Positions 1 through 10,661 are shown, numbered from the stretch's first letter. The stretch is DNA of 64,000 nt from Streptomyces albipurpureus (GCF_023701525.1 NZ_JAMQAW010000002.1:171437-235436); one strand, 5' to 3'. Translations and numbers: made by a program. The notes: generated by a model from the sequence alone, not told the origin.

Positions 1-48
1 TCCCTTGAGTGCCGTCATCCGCTCCTTTCCCAAGGCTGGATACCCCCT

Positions 49-996
49 ATGTCACCGACCAGGCTTCCCGCCAAGCCACCCCGGCGGTGCGCCACGCCCG
101 TCAGGCTGACAAGTCGGGTGGATACCGCCGGCACCCGTACCCCCCGTCGCCGGTGGCCGCGCACGCCACTGCGTGGGGGCCACTCGCGCGGCAGGCTGCT
201 CCTGTTGGGTGTGGCGCTGCTGATGGCCGCCGGTGTCATGGTCTGGGTGGTCAACGCCGTGCTACCCGCCTCCCCCACTCCGCCCACGACCGCTTCGGAT
301 GGAGCGCACTCCGCGCCCGAAGCAGGCACCGGGCAAGAGCCCCCGACTTCACCCGCCCCCACCGACGCACGGGGCTCCCCTGCTCCCCAGGCCGCTGGTT
401 CTTCGGCTCCGGCTCCCCGCGCCAAGTACGTGGAGAACGGCCCCGGCACCTACCGCTGGGCCGAAGGCACCAGCAGTCGCGCGGGCACGGGTGGACGGCT
501 GGTCCGCTACGGAGTGAAGCTGGAGGACGGCACCGGCCTGAACGTCCATCAGATCGCCACCGAGATCGATGGCATCCTCCGTGACCGGCGCGGCTGGATC
601 AACAGCGGTGAGGCGTCCTTCCAGCGGGTCGACTCACCGCCGTACGACATGGTGGTGCATGTGGTGTCGCCTGGGACCACGGACAAGCTGTGCGGGGCCT
701 GGGGACTGGACACCCGTGGGCAGGTCAACTGCGCCAGCCGACCGGATCTCGTCGTCAATGTGCGGCGCTGGATCGAGTTGAGCGATCAGTACCCCGATCG
801 GCCGGCGGACTACCACGCCCTGATCATCAATCATGAGGTGGGCCATGTCCTCGGCCATGGGCACCGCGGTTGCCCGGGACGCGGAAAGCCCGCGCCCGCG
901 ATGATGCAGCAGATCAAGGGACTCAAGGGCTGTTCGGCCAACCCCTGGGTGTACGACGAGGAGGGGCGGCTCATCGACGGCCCGCCGAAACCCTGA
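49..996 (+). CDS. DUF3152 secreted or anchored metallopeptidase-like protein
   Basis: 315 residues. A basic N-terminus is followed by one hydrophobic segment at about residues 58-76, so the protein is probably membrane-anchored or exported. A Ser/Pro/Ala-rich linker (about 80-135) precedes the globular DUF3152 domain. That domain contains HEVGHVLGHGH at residues 262-272, which fits the metzincin-type zinc pattern HExxHxxGxxH, and it ends with the conserved AMMQQ stretch. Peptidase activity is inferred from the zinc site; the substrate is unknown. The ATG at 49 was chosen because the DUF3152 homologues I know begin with a similar basic stretch before the membrane segment. No strong Shine-Dalgarno is visible, so the start could lie elsewhere. 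It converges on acnA. Confidence 0.85.
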   Translation: MSPTRLPAKPPRRCATPVRLTSRVDTAGTRTPRRRWPRTPLRGGHSRGRLLLLGVALLMAAGVMVWVVNAVLPASPTPPTTASDGAHSAPEAGTGQEPPTSPAPTDARGSPAPQAAGSSAPAPRAKYVENGPGTYRWAEGTSSRAGTGGRLVRYGVKLEDGTGLNVHQIATEIDGILRDRRGWINSGEASFQRVDSPPYDMVVHVVSPGTTDKLCGAWGLDTRGQVNCASRPDLVVNVRRWIELSDQYPDRPADYHALIINHEVGHVLGHGHRGCPGRGKPAPAMMQQIKGLKGCSANPWVYDEEGRLIDGPPKP

Positions 997-1037
997 CCCT
1001 CAAAGGCACTCATCGCCCCGGACCTGGAACCTCTGAA

Positions 1038-1152
<115 letters not shown>

Positions 1153-1178
1153 GCGAGTGTGTACGCGGACACGGCCGA

Positions 1179-1206
1179 GGGCCGCAACCCCGCGGGGATG
1201 CGGCCC
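1179..1206. terminator. Hairpin between convergent DUF3152 and acnA
   Basis: GGGCCGCA pairs with TGCGGCCC across a 12-nt loop that itself contains CCCCGCGGGG. It lies 25 nt past the acnA stop and could serve both strands. There is no U-tract, as is common in Streptomyces. Confidence 0.5.
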
Positions 1207-1230
1207 ATGGGCGTGGGACCGTACGGTCTG

Positions 1231-4011
<2,781 letters not shown>

Positions 4012-4012
4012 C

Positions 4013-4041
4013 TAAGGTAGGGCTTAGTTAGGTAACCCTTA
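4013..4041. promoter_or_regulatory. Possible iron-box-like site upstream of acnA
   Basis: TAAGGTAGGGCTTAGTTAG (4013-4031) and the overlapping TTAGTTAGGTAACCCTTA (4024-4041) partly match the DtxR/IdeR-type consensus TTAGGTTAGGCTNACCTAA. They lie 68-96 bp upstream of the acnA GTG. The match is imperfect. Confidence 0.3.
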
Positions 4042-4075
4042 TCGAGCGGGCGGCCCTGGCACGTCTTCGGCAGAT

Positions 4076-4091
4076 ATCTCGATGTCGAGAT
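4076..4091. promoter_or_regulatory. 16-bp dyad, copy 1 (ATCTCG-ATGT-CGAGAT)
   Basis: A perfect inverted repeat with 6-bp arms, extended by one T/A pair on each side. It has the same 16-bp layout as copy 2 at 4672-4687, giving a shared ATCTCRNNNNYGAGAT. It lies about 130 bp upstream of acnA, on the acnA side of the spacer. Confidence 0.65.
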
Positions 4092-4671
4092 AACTCTAGT
4101 ACATGGGTGCGGCTCGGTCATGCCCGGGCGGCGGGTGAGTGTGGTGTGCTCTATCACGCATGCCCCGGCGCAGGCGATCCGCGCCCCCGACGCCAAGCCC
4201 GAACCCAGCGGGCGGCACCCGTCCGGAACGCGAGGTCAGGGCAGCCCAGCCGAGCACGTCGGCCCCACGGCGGAGCCCATCATGACCGCCTCCGGCCTCG
4301 ACGATGAGACGCACCACTCACCACCGGCGGGTCGGGCACCCGTGCGCCCCGACTCCGACCGCGGCGAACACCGCACCAGGGCACCCGCCTCGACCCGGCC
4401 TACAGGGCTGACCGTACGACGTACTCGGGCGGCGACCCGGGCGGGTCGGACCGATGGACCATCGAAGAGCGAGCCGCCAGCAAATGGGACCTATCTGGAC
4501 CAACAACCCGAACTCGCCACCACCCATCGCCCACCGACTTCCGCGCAACACCCTCCCCAACACCCGAACAGACCTTCCCCGCTTGACTCACACCGGGTTC
4601 CGACGGACCGTCAAACCACCGGTCGATATCGGCACAAGGCTCACCCGAACGCCAACCCCAGCGCGCGCCTC
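4092..4671. other. Gene-free spacer between the two dyads
   Basis: About 580 bp. The open frames here lack Streptomyces third-position bias, a ribosome site or any recognisable family. I see no RNA gene. Confidence 0.6.
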
Positions 4672-4687
4672 ATCTCATATCTGAGAT
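4672..4687. promoter_or_regulatory. 16-bp dyad, copy 2 (ATCTCA-TATC-TGAGAT), in the murA promoter
   Basis: A perfect 6-4-6 inverted repeat ending 12 bp before the murA ATG. GATAAC at 4685-4690 would make a -10 element for a leaderless or nearly leaderless transcript, consistent with the lack of a Shine-Dalgarno (only CCTCCCCCCT precedes the ATG). Binding here would block the promoter. The gene's own HTH domain is the obvious candidate binder; that is inference. Confidence 0.65.
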
Positions 4688-4699
4688 AACCTCCCCCCT

Positions 4700-6229
4700 A
4701 TGGCAGACGACTACCTCGTACGCATCGGCAAGCTCATCCGTGACGCTCGGCAGCATCGCGGCTGGACGCAGACTCAACTAGCGGACGCTCTCGGCACCAG
4801 CCAGAGCGCGGTCAACCGTATCGAGCGTGGCAACCAGAACATCAGCCTTGAGATGATCGCCCGCATTGGCGAGGCACTCGACAGCGAAATCGTGTCCCTG
4901 GGATATGCCGGCCCCATGCATCTGCGCGTCGTGGGTGGGCGTCGTCTCTCCGGGGCCATCGACGTCAAGACGAGCAAGAACGCCTGTGTGGCGCTGCTCT
5001 GCGGCTCACTGCTCAACAAAGGCCGTACGGTGCTGCGCCGGGTGGCGCGCATCGAGGAGGTCTTCCGACTGCTGGAGGTCCTCAACTCCATCGGTGTGCG
5101 CACCCGCTGGATCAACGACGGCGTGGACCTGGAAATCGTGCCGCCGGCTCAACTGGACCTGGACGCCATCGACGCGGACGCGGCCCGCCGCACCCGCTCG
5201 ATCATCATGTTCCTCGGCCCGCTGCTGCATCGCGTGGATTCCTTCCGACTGCCGTACGCGGGCGGTTGCGACCTCGGCACCCGAACGATCGAGCCGCATA
5301 TGATCGCTTTGCGGCGATTCGGGCTGGACATCACGGCGACCGAGGGCCTCTACCACGCACAGGTCGAGCGGACGACCGTACCGGACCGGCCGATCGTGCT
5401 GACCGAACGCGGCGACACGGTGACCGAGAACGCCCTACTGGCGGCTGCCCGCTATGACGGCGTGACGATGATTCGCAACGCGTCCTCCAACTACATGGTC
5501 CAGGACCTGTGCTTCTTCCTTGAGGCCCTGGGCGTACGCGTCGAGGGTGTCGGCACGACAACACTGACCGTGCACGGTGTCCCCACGATCGATGTCGATG
5601 TCGACTACTCGCCTTCCGAGGACCCGGTCGAGGCGATGAGCCTGCTGGCCGCGGCCGTGGTCACCGAGTCCGAGTTGACGATCCGTCGCGTGCCGATCGA
5701 GTTCCTGGAGATCGAACTCGCGGTGTTGGAGGAGATGGGCCTGGACCACGACCGTTCCAGCGAGTACACCGCGGACAACGGCCGTACCCGACTGGTCGAT
5801 CTGACGGTACGCCCCTCCAAGTTGGAAGCCCCCATCGACAAGATCCACCCCATGCCCTTCCCGGGCCTGAACATCGACAACGTACCGTTCTTCGCCGCCA
5901 TCGCCGCGGTCGCTCAGGGCCAGACCCTGATCCACGACTGGGTCTATGACAACCGGGCCATCTACCTCACGGACCTCAATCGACTCGGCGGCCGGCTACA
6001 GCTACTCGACCCCCATCGTGTGCTGGTGGAGGGACCCACCCGCTGGCGCGCGGCCGAGATGATGTGCCCGCCCGCCCTCCGGCCCGCGGTGGTGGTGCTG
6101 CTGGCGATGATGGCGGCCGAGGGCACCTCCGTACTGCGGAACGTGTATGTCATCAACCGGGGGTACGAGGAGCTGGCGGAGCGGCTCAACTCGGTGGGCG
6201 CGCAGATCGAGATCTTCCGCGACATCTGA
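4700..6229 (+). CDS. murA: MurA-type UDP-GlcNAc 1-carboxyvinyltransferase with N-terminal XRE helix-turn-helix
   Basis: 509 residues. Residues about 8-65 form an XRE/Cro-type helix-turn-helix (QTQLADALGTSQSAVNRIERG). Residues about 74-505 form an EPSP-synthase-fold enolpyruvyl transferase of the MurA class, which moves enolpyruvate from PEP to UDP-GlcNAc in the first committed step of peptidoglycan synthesis. The active-site loop GGCDLGTR keeps the fosfomycin-target Cys, at about residue 190. KTSKNA corresponds to the conserved substrate-binding segment near the enzyme N-terminus. The DNA-binding extension is unusual for MurA but occurs in an actinobacterial second-copy MurA group. It may autoregulate through the dyads upstream. 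The last codons are part of a 33-bp repeat used as an attachment site by the downstream element, yet the reading frame is intact. Confidence 0.9.
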   Translation: MADDYLVRIGKLIRDARQHRGWTQTQLADALGTSQSAVNRIERGNQNISLEMIARIGEALDSEIVSLGYAGPMHLRVVGGRRLSGAIDVKTSKNACVALLCGSLLNKGRTVLRRVARIEEVFRLLEVLNSIGVRTRWINDGVDLEIVPPAQLDLDAIDADAARRTRSIIMFLGPLLHRVDSFRLPYAGGCDLGTRTIEPHMIALRRFGLDITATEGLYHAQVERTTVPDRPIVLTERGDTVTENALLAAARYDGVTMIRNASSNYMVQDLCFFLEALGVRVEGVGTTTLTVHGVPTIDVDVDYSPSEDPVEAMSLLAAAVVTESELTIRRVPIEFLEIELAVLEEMGLDHDRSSEYTADNGRTRLVDLTVRPSKLEAPIDKIHPMPFPGLNIDNVPFFAAIAAVAQGQTLIHDWVYDNRAIYLTDLNRLGGRLQLLDPHRVLVEGPTRWRAAEMMCPPALRPAVVVLLAMMAAEGTSVLRNVYVINRGYEELAERLNSVGAQIEIFRDI

Positions 6230-6245
6230 CGTACGGACGCCGCCG
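6213..6245. repeat. Attachment site attL within the murA 3' end
   Basis: TCTTCCGCGACAT, then C, then TGACGTACGGACGCCGCCG. It covers the last four sense codons, the stop and the first arm of the murA terminator. It is identical to 13199-13231 except for C/T at 6226, and weaker similarity continues about 25 bp further. Confidence 0.88.
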
Positions 6246-6296
6246 CACCCCGTCTGACCTGCTGAAACGTAGGTCGAGTGGGGGTGCGGCGGCGTC
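6236..6296 (+). terminator. murA terminator
   Basis: A 16-bp perfect stem: GACGCCGCCGCACCCC (6236-6251) pairs with its complement at 6281-6296 across a 29-nt loop. It starts 6 nt after the murA stop. The 5' arm falls inside attL, and a degenerate relative of the same hairpin follows attR. Confidence 0.8.
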
Positions 6297-6298
6297 TG

Positions 6299-6317
6299 TG
6301 GGACTTCTCTGGGACTT
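6299..6317. repeat. Two TGGGACTT direct repeats (left arm sites)
   Basis: TGGGACTT at 6299-6306 and 6310-6317, spaced 11 bp start to start. Three similar units with the same spacing occur at 13069-13098 near the right end. Phased repeats flanking a tyrosine-integrase att core resemble arm-type binding sites. Confidence 0.65.
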
Positions 6318-6319
6318 TG

Positions 6320-6341
6320 GGCCCGGGAGCGCTCCCGGGCC
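6320..6341 (-). terminator. Perfect palindrome after the integrase remnant
   Basis: A 22-bp perfect palindrome whose half is GGCCCGGGAGC. It lies 10 bp past the integrase stop at 6352, on the minus strand. Confidence 0.65.
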
Positions 6342-6351
6342 GCCCTCTCGG

Positions 6352-7019
6352 TTAGCCGAACAGGGCGTCGATGGAAGCGGTGCCGCGAGTGCCCGCGCGG
6401 GGCAGGAAGTGCGCGTACTTCCTCAGGGTGAACCCCGGGTCGGAGTGTCCCAGCCACTGGGCGAGCGAGACGACCGACTCACCGGCCTCCAGCTGCTCCG
6501 AGGCGTAGAAGTGGCGCAGCGCGTGGAAGCCGTGTTCGCGGGAGGGTTCCCAGACGCGCTGTCCGTCGGCGCGCTGCTCCAGGCCGCCGATCACGCCGGC
6601 TTTGGTCAGCGCGGGTTTCCAGAGGGCCGGCGGTGCTTGGCCTCCACCGGTGTCTCCGGTGGGCGGGGGTCGTTCCAGGCCATGGTGACCGGCACGGACG
6701 GGAACACGTCCGCGTACCGTCGTGCTGCTTCTCCAATGCTGGAGGGCAGGGCCACGTCGCGGACCTTGCGGCCTTTGGGGAGCGCGAAGCACAGGCTCGC
6801 CCGCACCATCTTGATCTGGCGGCGGATGTGGACGACGCCCTCGTCGAAGTCGAAGTCGAAGTCCTCCAGGCTGAGCCCGAACGCCTCGCCCTGGCGCAGA
6901 CCGAGACCGGCGCCAGTCTCCACGAGGATCCGATAGCGGTCCGGGAGGGCGGCGCGGACTGTCAGTACGTGTTCCTGCGGCCACGCCTCCAGCCTGCCCG
7001 GAGCAGCGGCCGGACGGTC
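6352..7019 (-). pseudogene. Tyrosine integrase remnant: 5'-truncated and frameshifted
   Basis: Two minus-strand frames together give the catalytic half of a phage/AICE-type tyrosine recombinase. The upstream frame (down to about 6630) reads AWPQEHVLTVRAALPDRYR and GLRQGEAFGLSLEDFDF, with the first catalytic Arg. The second frame (about 6630-6352) reads ALWKPALTKAG, HALRHFYAS (His-x-x-Arg) and GHSDPGFTLRKYAHF (His and Tyr), ending SIDALFG. The frames are out of register near 6630, and some sequence normally between them seems missing. The N-terminal arm and core-binding domains are absent: the frame meets a stop at 7020-7022, where the IS5 remnant begins. It should be inactive. Its position beside attL fits an integrase next to its own attachment site. 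Confidence 0.85.
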
Positions 7020-7022
7020 TTA

Positions 7023-7490
7023 CGTAGACGTCGTTTCAGTTGGTGAGTCTGTGGTCGCAGATGAGGGCTACGGCTATACCGACGAAGGCGAGGAAGTGCT
7101 CGGGTTTGCGTTCGTAGCGGCGGTGGAGTCGTCGGCAGCCGGCCAGCCGCGAAACCGTGCGCTCGACCACCCAGCGGTGGCGGCCCAGCCGCTGTGGGGA
7201 CTCGGCGCCCTTGCGGGCGATGCGGTGGCGGATGCCTCTACCGCTGAGCCATCTGCGCAGGTGGGCGTATTCGCAGCCCTTGTCGCCGGGCGGCGGCGCG
7301 GTCCGCGGCAGGAGCGGATGGGCGGGATGCCGCGTACGAGGGGTTGAAGGCCAAGGCTGTCGTGCATGTTCGCGGCCGAGATGCCCAGCGACAGGGGCAA
7401 TCCGTTCCGGTCGGCGATCAGATCTTCGACCCGCTCTTGCCGCGAACGGTCGGATCCAGATAGGTAACCTCAGCGCAAGCCACTGCATCT
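7023..7490 (-). mobile_element. IS5-family insertion sequence remnant (transposase C-terminal half)
   Basis: The minus strand encodes the C-terminal half of an IS5-type DDE transposase in several frames: TVRGKSGSK, then LPLSLGISAANMHDS, then DKGCEYAHLRRWLSGRGIRHRIARKG followed by HRWVVERTVSRLAGCRRLHRRYER, ending CDHRLTN. Frames change near 7415 and 7280, and the N-terminal half is missing. Its end abuts the truncated integrase, so this insertion or a later deletion probably removed the integrase 5' part. No clear terminal inverted repeat pair remains. Confidence 0.75.
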
Positions 7491-7517
7491 AGATGGTCAT
7501 CGGACTACGCTCAGCGC

Positions 7518-8153
7518 ATGCCATGGAATGATAAACACACCTTCCGTGATTGCCCTTGGTGTGGACTCACGAACACTCGACTAAACGTCGCAGAGTCAAA
7601 CCAGGAATTCACGACCAGGACTGGATCTAGTCGCTACTGGGCCACGCTCGGGTGCCCAAGTTGCGGGGGCGCAGTCCTATTGGAGCACAGTTCTCCGGCT
7701 GGGATCGACGAGTCAGTTTTCATGGTCGTACCGAGGGATTCGGACGGCGGAAACAGGATCAACCACCTTCCGCAAGATGTAAGTCGCTATCATTCGGATG
7801 CAATCCGGGTGCTACACGCTGGAGTGCCTGATGCTGCGGCCGTGCAACTGCGGCGAACTCTGGAAGCTGCCGCAGCGCACTTCGGGATCAAAGAAAAAGT
7901 TCTCGTTAAAAGCATCGAGAAACTGATCTCCGCTGGGCACGTGACACAGAGCTTCGGTCCGCTCCTGCATCACATTCGGGCGGTAGGTAACGTTGGCGCC
8001 CATGCAAGCGACGAGTACGTCGACCAAAAGACGGCGGAAGGGGCTCTACGTTTCACGACACTCTTGCTTCGCAACCTTTTCGAAGTACCTGGAGAACTCG
8101 GCTCCTTGGCCGACAAGTCGGTTGATGAGAAATCAGACAATCGACCTGAATGA
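7518..8153 (+). CDS. DUF4145 domain protein with zinc-ribbon motif
   Basis: 211 residues. The N-terminus has two CxxC pairs (CPWC at about 12-15 and CPSC at about 46-49) that likely form a zinc ribbon. The rest (about 90-190) matches the all-helical DUF4145 domain: AAVQLRRTLEAAAAHFGI, LHHIRAVGNVGAHASDEYV and the following LLRNLFE helix. DUF4145 is often found next to or fused to restriction and other phage-defence proteins, where its role is mostly unproven. Codon use is visibly less GC-biased than in the flanking core genes, indicating transfer. It converges on the NTPase gene, with a shared hairpin between them. No strong ribosome site is visible. It is apparently intact. Confidence 0.75.
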   Translation: MPWNDKHTFRDCPWCGLTNTRLNVAESNQEFTTRTGSSRYWATLGCPSCGGAVLLEHSSPAGIDESVFMVVPRDSDGGNRINHLPQDVSRYHSDAIRVLHAGVPDAAAVQLRRTLEAAAAHFGIKEKVLVKSIEKLISAGHVTQSFGPLLHHIRAVGNVGAHASDEYVDQKTAEGALRFTTLLLRNLFEVPGELGSLADKSVDEKSDNRPE

Positions 8154-8162
8154 TCAATGACT

Positions 8163-8193
8163 CCCGGGGTGCCCCCATTGCCGGCACCCCGGG
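8163..8193. terminator. Bidirectional terminator between DUF4145 and the NTPase
   Basis: CCCGGGGTGCC pairs with GGCACCCCGGG (11 bp, perfect) around a 9-nt loop, followed by TTT on the plus strand. It lies 10 bp past the DUF4145 stop and 30 bp past the NTPase stop on the other strand. Confidence 0.85.
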
Positions 8194-8222
8194 TTTCACC
8201 CCCGCTCCAGTCTCCCGTTTTT

Positions 8223-10364
8223 CTATTTCTTTGAAAACTTCAGAAGATCCACAGAGACCATCATGGCAGAATTCGTCATTTCGAGATCACGCAGCTGCGA
8301 CCTCGAAATTCCAAGAGCAGCAAATTTCGCGAAATCCAGAAGATACATACTCCTAAAGAGACTCACGCAGCCGATCTCCTGGAGGTAATCAAGCACCTTC
8401 CGAGCCCTTTCATTTCCGCCGATCACAAGGTTATCCATGAACGGCTGATAGACAGCCGCCTCGCCATCCTTGGCATCCTTGAAGCGCAATACGATTCGAC
8501 GCAACTCCAAATAAAGCGCACGCTTCTCTCGGGAATCCGCAGCAAGGCCGCCCAAGTCGATTCGGCGTTGATATTTCGACCACGGAAACGAAAGTTCCTC
8601 TTCACATAGAACCATGAATTTTGGCGCATCTGCTTGAATCTTGAGACTATCACTGGTAAGCGTTTTCGCCGTCAGCAGAACAGGCGTTTCTTCACTCCCG
8701 ACGTAAACTTGGATTTCACTCGAAGAAAAGAGCAGATCGGCGGAGGAGATGTAGACCCCGGGGCCAAACTTGAACGAAGATTGATCTCCGCCAAGAATAA
8801 CCTCCGGAATCTCCCAGATGTTTGCGTAGCTCAACTCGCGCGGAAACGTAACGCTTGTGGTGCCCTCGTGCGTAAAGAAATGGAGCGGTCCGACACTCTC
8901 CTCGTTTCCGCGGTCGATGGAGAACGTAGCGACGAGCCTGCTAGCAACTCGTCCGACTGCAGTAAGCAGCTGATCATCTGTCTCGCAAATCGACTTGAAG
9001 GATTCGTAGAGGGCTCCAACGTCCTCCGAATGGCAGGAAGAGCTTCGACCAGATGAATCCTTACCCAAGGCGTGGGAGAAGAAGGCATACATAGGTGAAT
9101 GCTTCCAGCCAGATGAAAGCAAGTTTCGCCTAATCGTTTTCGCTGCAGTCTCGGAAGTCTGCGGTGCTCGTTGCGCCCGCGCCGTGACATAGTCTCGAAA
9201 AATGACGTTGAACCATCCATCGCCTCGCAAGAATGGGTGGTTCGATAGCTGTGTATCTGCAGCCGTCTCGTAGCCTTCTCGGAGGGCGATCGGCAAACCT
9301 GCCGGAAGCTCGAGAGGGAGACTCATGTTTTCCACATAGTCGAGCAGTCGGGCACACTGCTCTTCAGGGGAATAGAGAATCGGATGCAGTGACGGGTTTC
9401 CGTGTTGTTGAAATATATTCATTAGCATGAACTGGGTGACAAATTTCGACTGTTCTCGCAAAAGCAGCTGATCAATCACCGTCGCGACGAGGCCCCACTG
9501 ATCGAAGCCCGATCCTTGAGAGAATCCAATGGGGCTCCCGAGGGTGGCGAAGTTGTCAACCGCGAGGTATTCGGCAGCGACGTCGAGGACTGGGGCGTAT
9601 CCGAGGAAATCGCGTACGTCAGACTCGCTCCAGAAATCATCGACCTTGGAGTCAATCGCTGACGCCAATACTCGAAAAAGAATGTTGCGAGCTTCGGCGA
9701 ATGGACCCGCATGCCTAAGGTGCAGAAATTCTTTTCCTCTGGTTCGATAGACGTCGCTAACCCGCCGCTCAAGGTACCGCTGCGCCTGCTCTTTCCCGAA
9801 TGGCCTGATCTCAAAATGGGCGTACTGCAAACGTCTCTCATCGAATACTTCTTGAAGAAGTCGTGAACTTTCGGCACGCGAAAAGATGACGATTGCCGCA
9901 CGGTCACCAGAAACTTGCGAGGCGGTGTCTGCCAAGCCGCGTACGAATGCCCTGAAGTTCGCCTGCCCCGACCGCACCTCAGCCTCATCCAGAGCGTCGA
10001 CAATAAGAGTCGCCTGACTTTCCATCAGAGACTCTGAAAACTCGGCGTTCTTCCTAATTCCGAACGACTTCGCGAGCGCACCCTCCAGCGTCCCGTCACC
10101 CACTTGGAGAAAAGACAGGTCGAGAATCGGGCATTTGAGAAAGTTACTCATGAAATCTGCTGCAGTGCTCTTCCCTACTGCCGCCGGCGCAGTGATGAGA
10201 ATCAATGAGGGTGTGAGCGGCTCGCAGGTACGCACTTCGCGCACCTCTGGGACTTCATAGCTTGGATTCTCCTGCTTGGATTCGCGCACCCCGTACTGAT
10301 CGCTCTGAAGTCCGTACCAGTCAATCGGCCCACGCAGCGAGCGGCAGAGATCTGAGAGCAACAC
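8223..10364 (-). CDS. NACHT/STAND-like P-loop NTPase, candidate phage-defence protein
   Basis: 713 residues. A short N-terminal region (1-50) has no recognisable domain. Next comes a P-loop (APAAVGKST, 59-67) and a Walker B, IVDALDEAE (121-129), whose DxxDE form is typical of NACHT/STAND NTPases, then a strand ending in Arg (AIVIFSRAE) like the sensor-1 region. From about residue 300 to the end I recognise no repeat or enzymatic domain; this is the expected sensor half of a STAND protein. The GTG at 10364 is preceded by TAGGAG at 6 nt. GC and codon use are well below the neighbouring core genes, so it was acquired. It lies inside the murA-integrated element, tail to tail with DUF4145. The defence role is inferred from NTPase class and location; no homologue of known function was recognised. 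Confidence 0.7.
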   Translation of the reverse strand: MLLSDLCRSLRGPIDWYGLQSDQYGVRESKQENPSYEVPEVREVRTCEPLTPSLILITAPAAVGKSTAADFMSNFLKCPILDLSFLQVGDGTLEGALAKSFGIRKNAEFSESLMESQATLIVDALDEAEVRSGQANFRAFVRGLADTASQVSGDRAAIVIFSRAESSRLLQEVFDERRLQYAHFEIRPFGKEQAQRYLERRVSDVYRTRGKEFLHLRHAGPFAEARNILFRVLASAIDSKVDDFWSESDVRDFLGYAPVLDVAAEYLAVDNFATLGSPIGFSQGSGFDQWGLVATVIDQLLLREQSKFVTQFMLMNIFQQHGNPSLHPILYSPEEQCARLLDYVENMSLPLELPAGLPIALREGYETAADTQLSNHPFLRGDGWFNVIFRDYVTARAQRAPQTSETAAKTIRRNLLSSGWKHSPMYAFFSHALGKDSSGRSSSCHSEDVGALYESFKSICETDDQLLTAVGRVASRLVATFSIDRGNEESVGPLHFFTHEGTTSVTFPRELSYANIWEIPEVILGGDQSSFKFGPGVYISSADLLFSSSEIQVYVGSEETPVLLTAKTLTSDSLKIQADAPKFMVLCEEELSFPWSKYQRRIDLGGLAADSREKRALYLELRRIVLRFKDAKDGEAAVYQPFMDNLVIGGNERARKVLDYLQEIGCVSLFRSMYLLDFAKFAALGISRSQLRDLEMTNSAMMVSVDLLKFSKK

Positions 10365-10637
10365 GCATGTCTCCTAAGTAGCAAGGTGGTGAGACATCCG
10401 TAGCATGCGAGGCAGGCCCGCCACGCCAAGAATAGTGAAATAGGCGCTTTGAGATTAATTTTCCATTTTGTACAGAATAGGCGGAGTCGGATGTTTTGGA
10501 ACTTGTCTAGATGCAACGGCTGGACGGGTCCAGCGGAATGCACGCGGAGTCAGAAGCCAGACAGGGCACGGCTTAGGAGGAGTGAAAGCGACACTGGCCT
10601 CCTGCATGCGCCCGTTGATCCTGCAAGGGGGACCTAG
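10365..10637. other. AT-richer spacer upstream of the NTPase
   Basis: About 270 bp with an AT-rich patch at 10445-10485 that could hold the minus-strand promoter of the NTPase gene. No gene is seen. Confidence 0.4.
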
Positions 10638-10646
10638 TAGTGCTTT

Positions 10647-10661
10647 GTTCCTCAAACGGTG
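10647..10661. repeat. IS630 left terminal inverted repeat
   Basis: Perfect 15-bp inverse of 11799-11813. Outward similarity (TAGTGCTTT against TAGGTGCTCG) reaches the flanking TA. Confidence 0.9.

Noticed and set aside
4120..4689. 189-codon plus-strand frame in the acnA-murA spacer
   Set aside because: No third-position G/C bias, no ribosome site, Pro/Arg/Thr-rich composition and no recognisable family; it also runs through the dyad in the murA promoter.
6213..6245. tRNA gene as integration target
   Set aside because: The duplicated sequence encodes the murA C-terminus and its terminator; no cloverleaf or CCA-proximal T-loop sequence is present.
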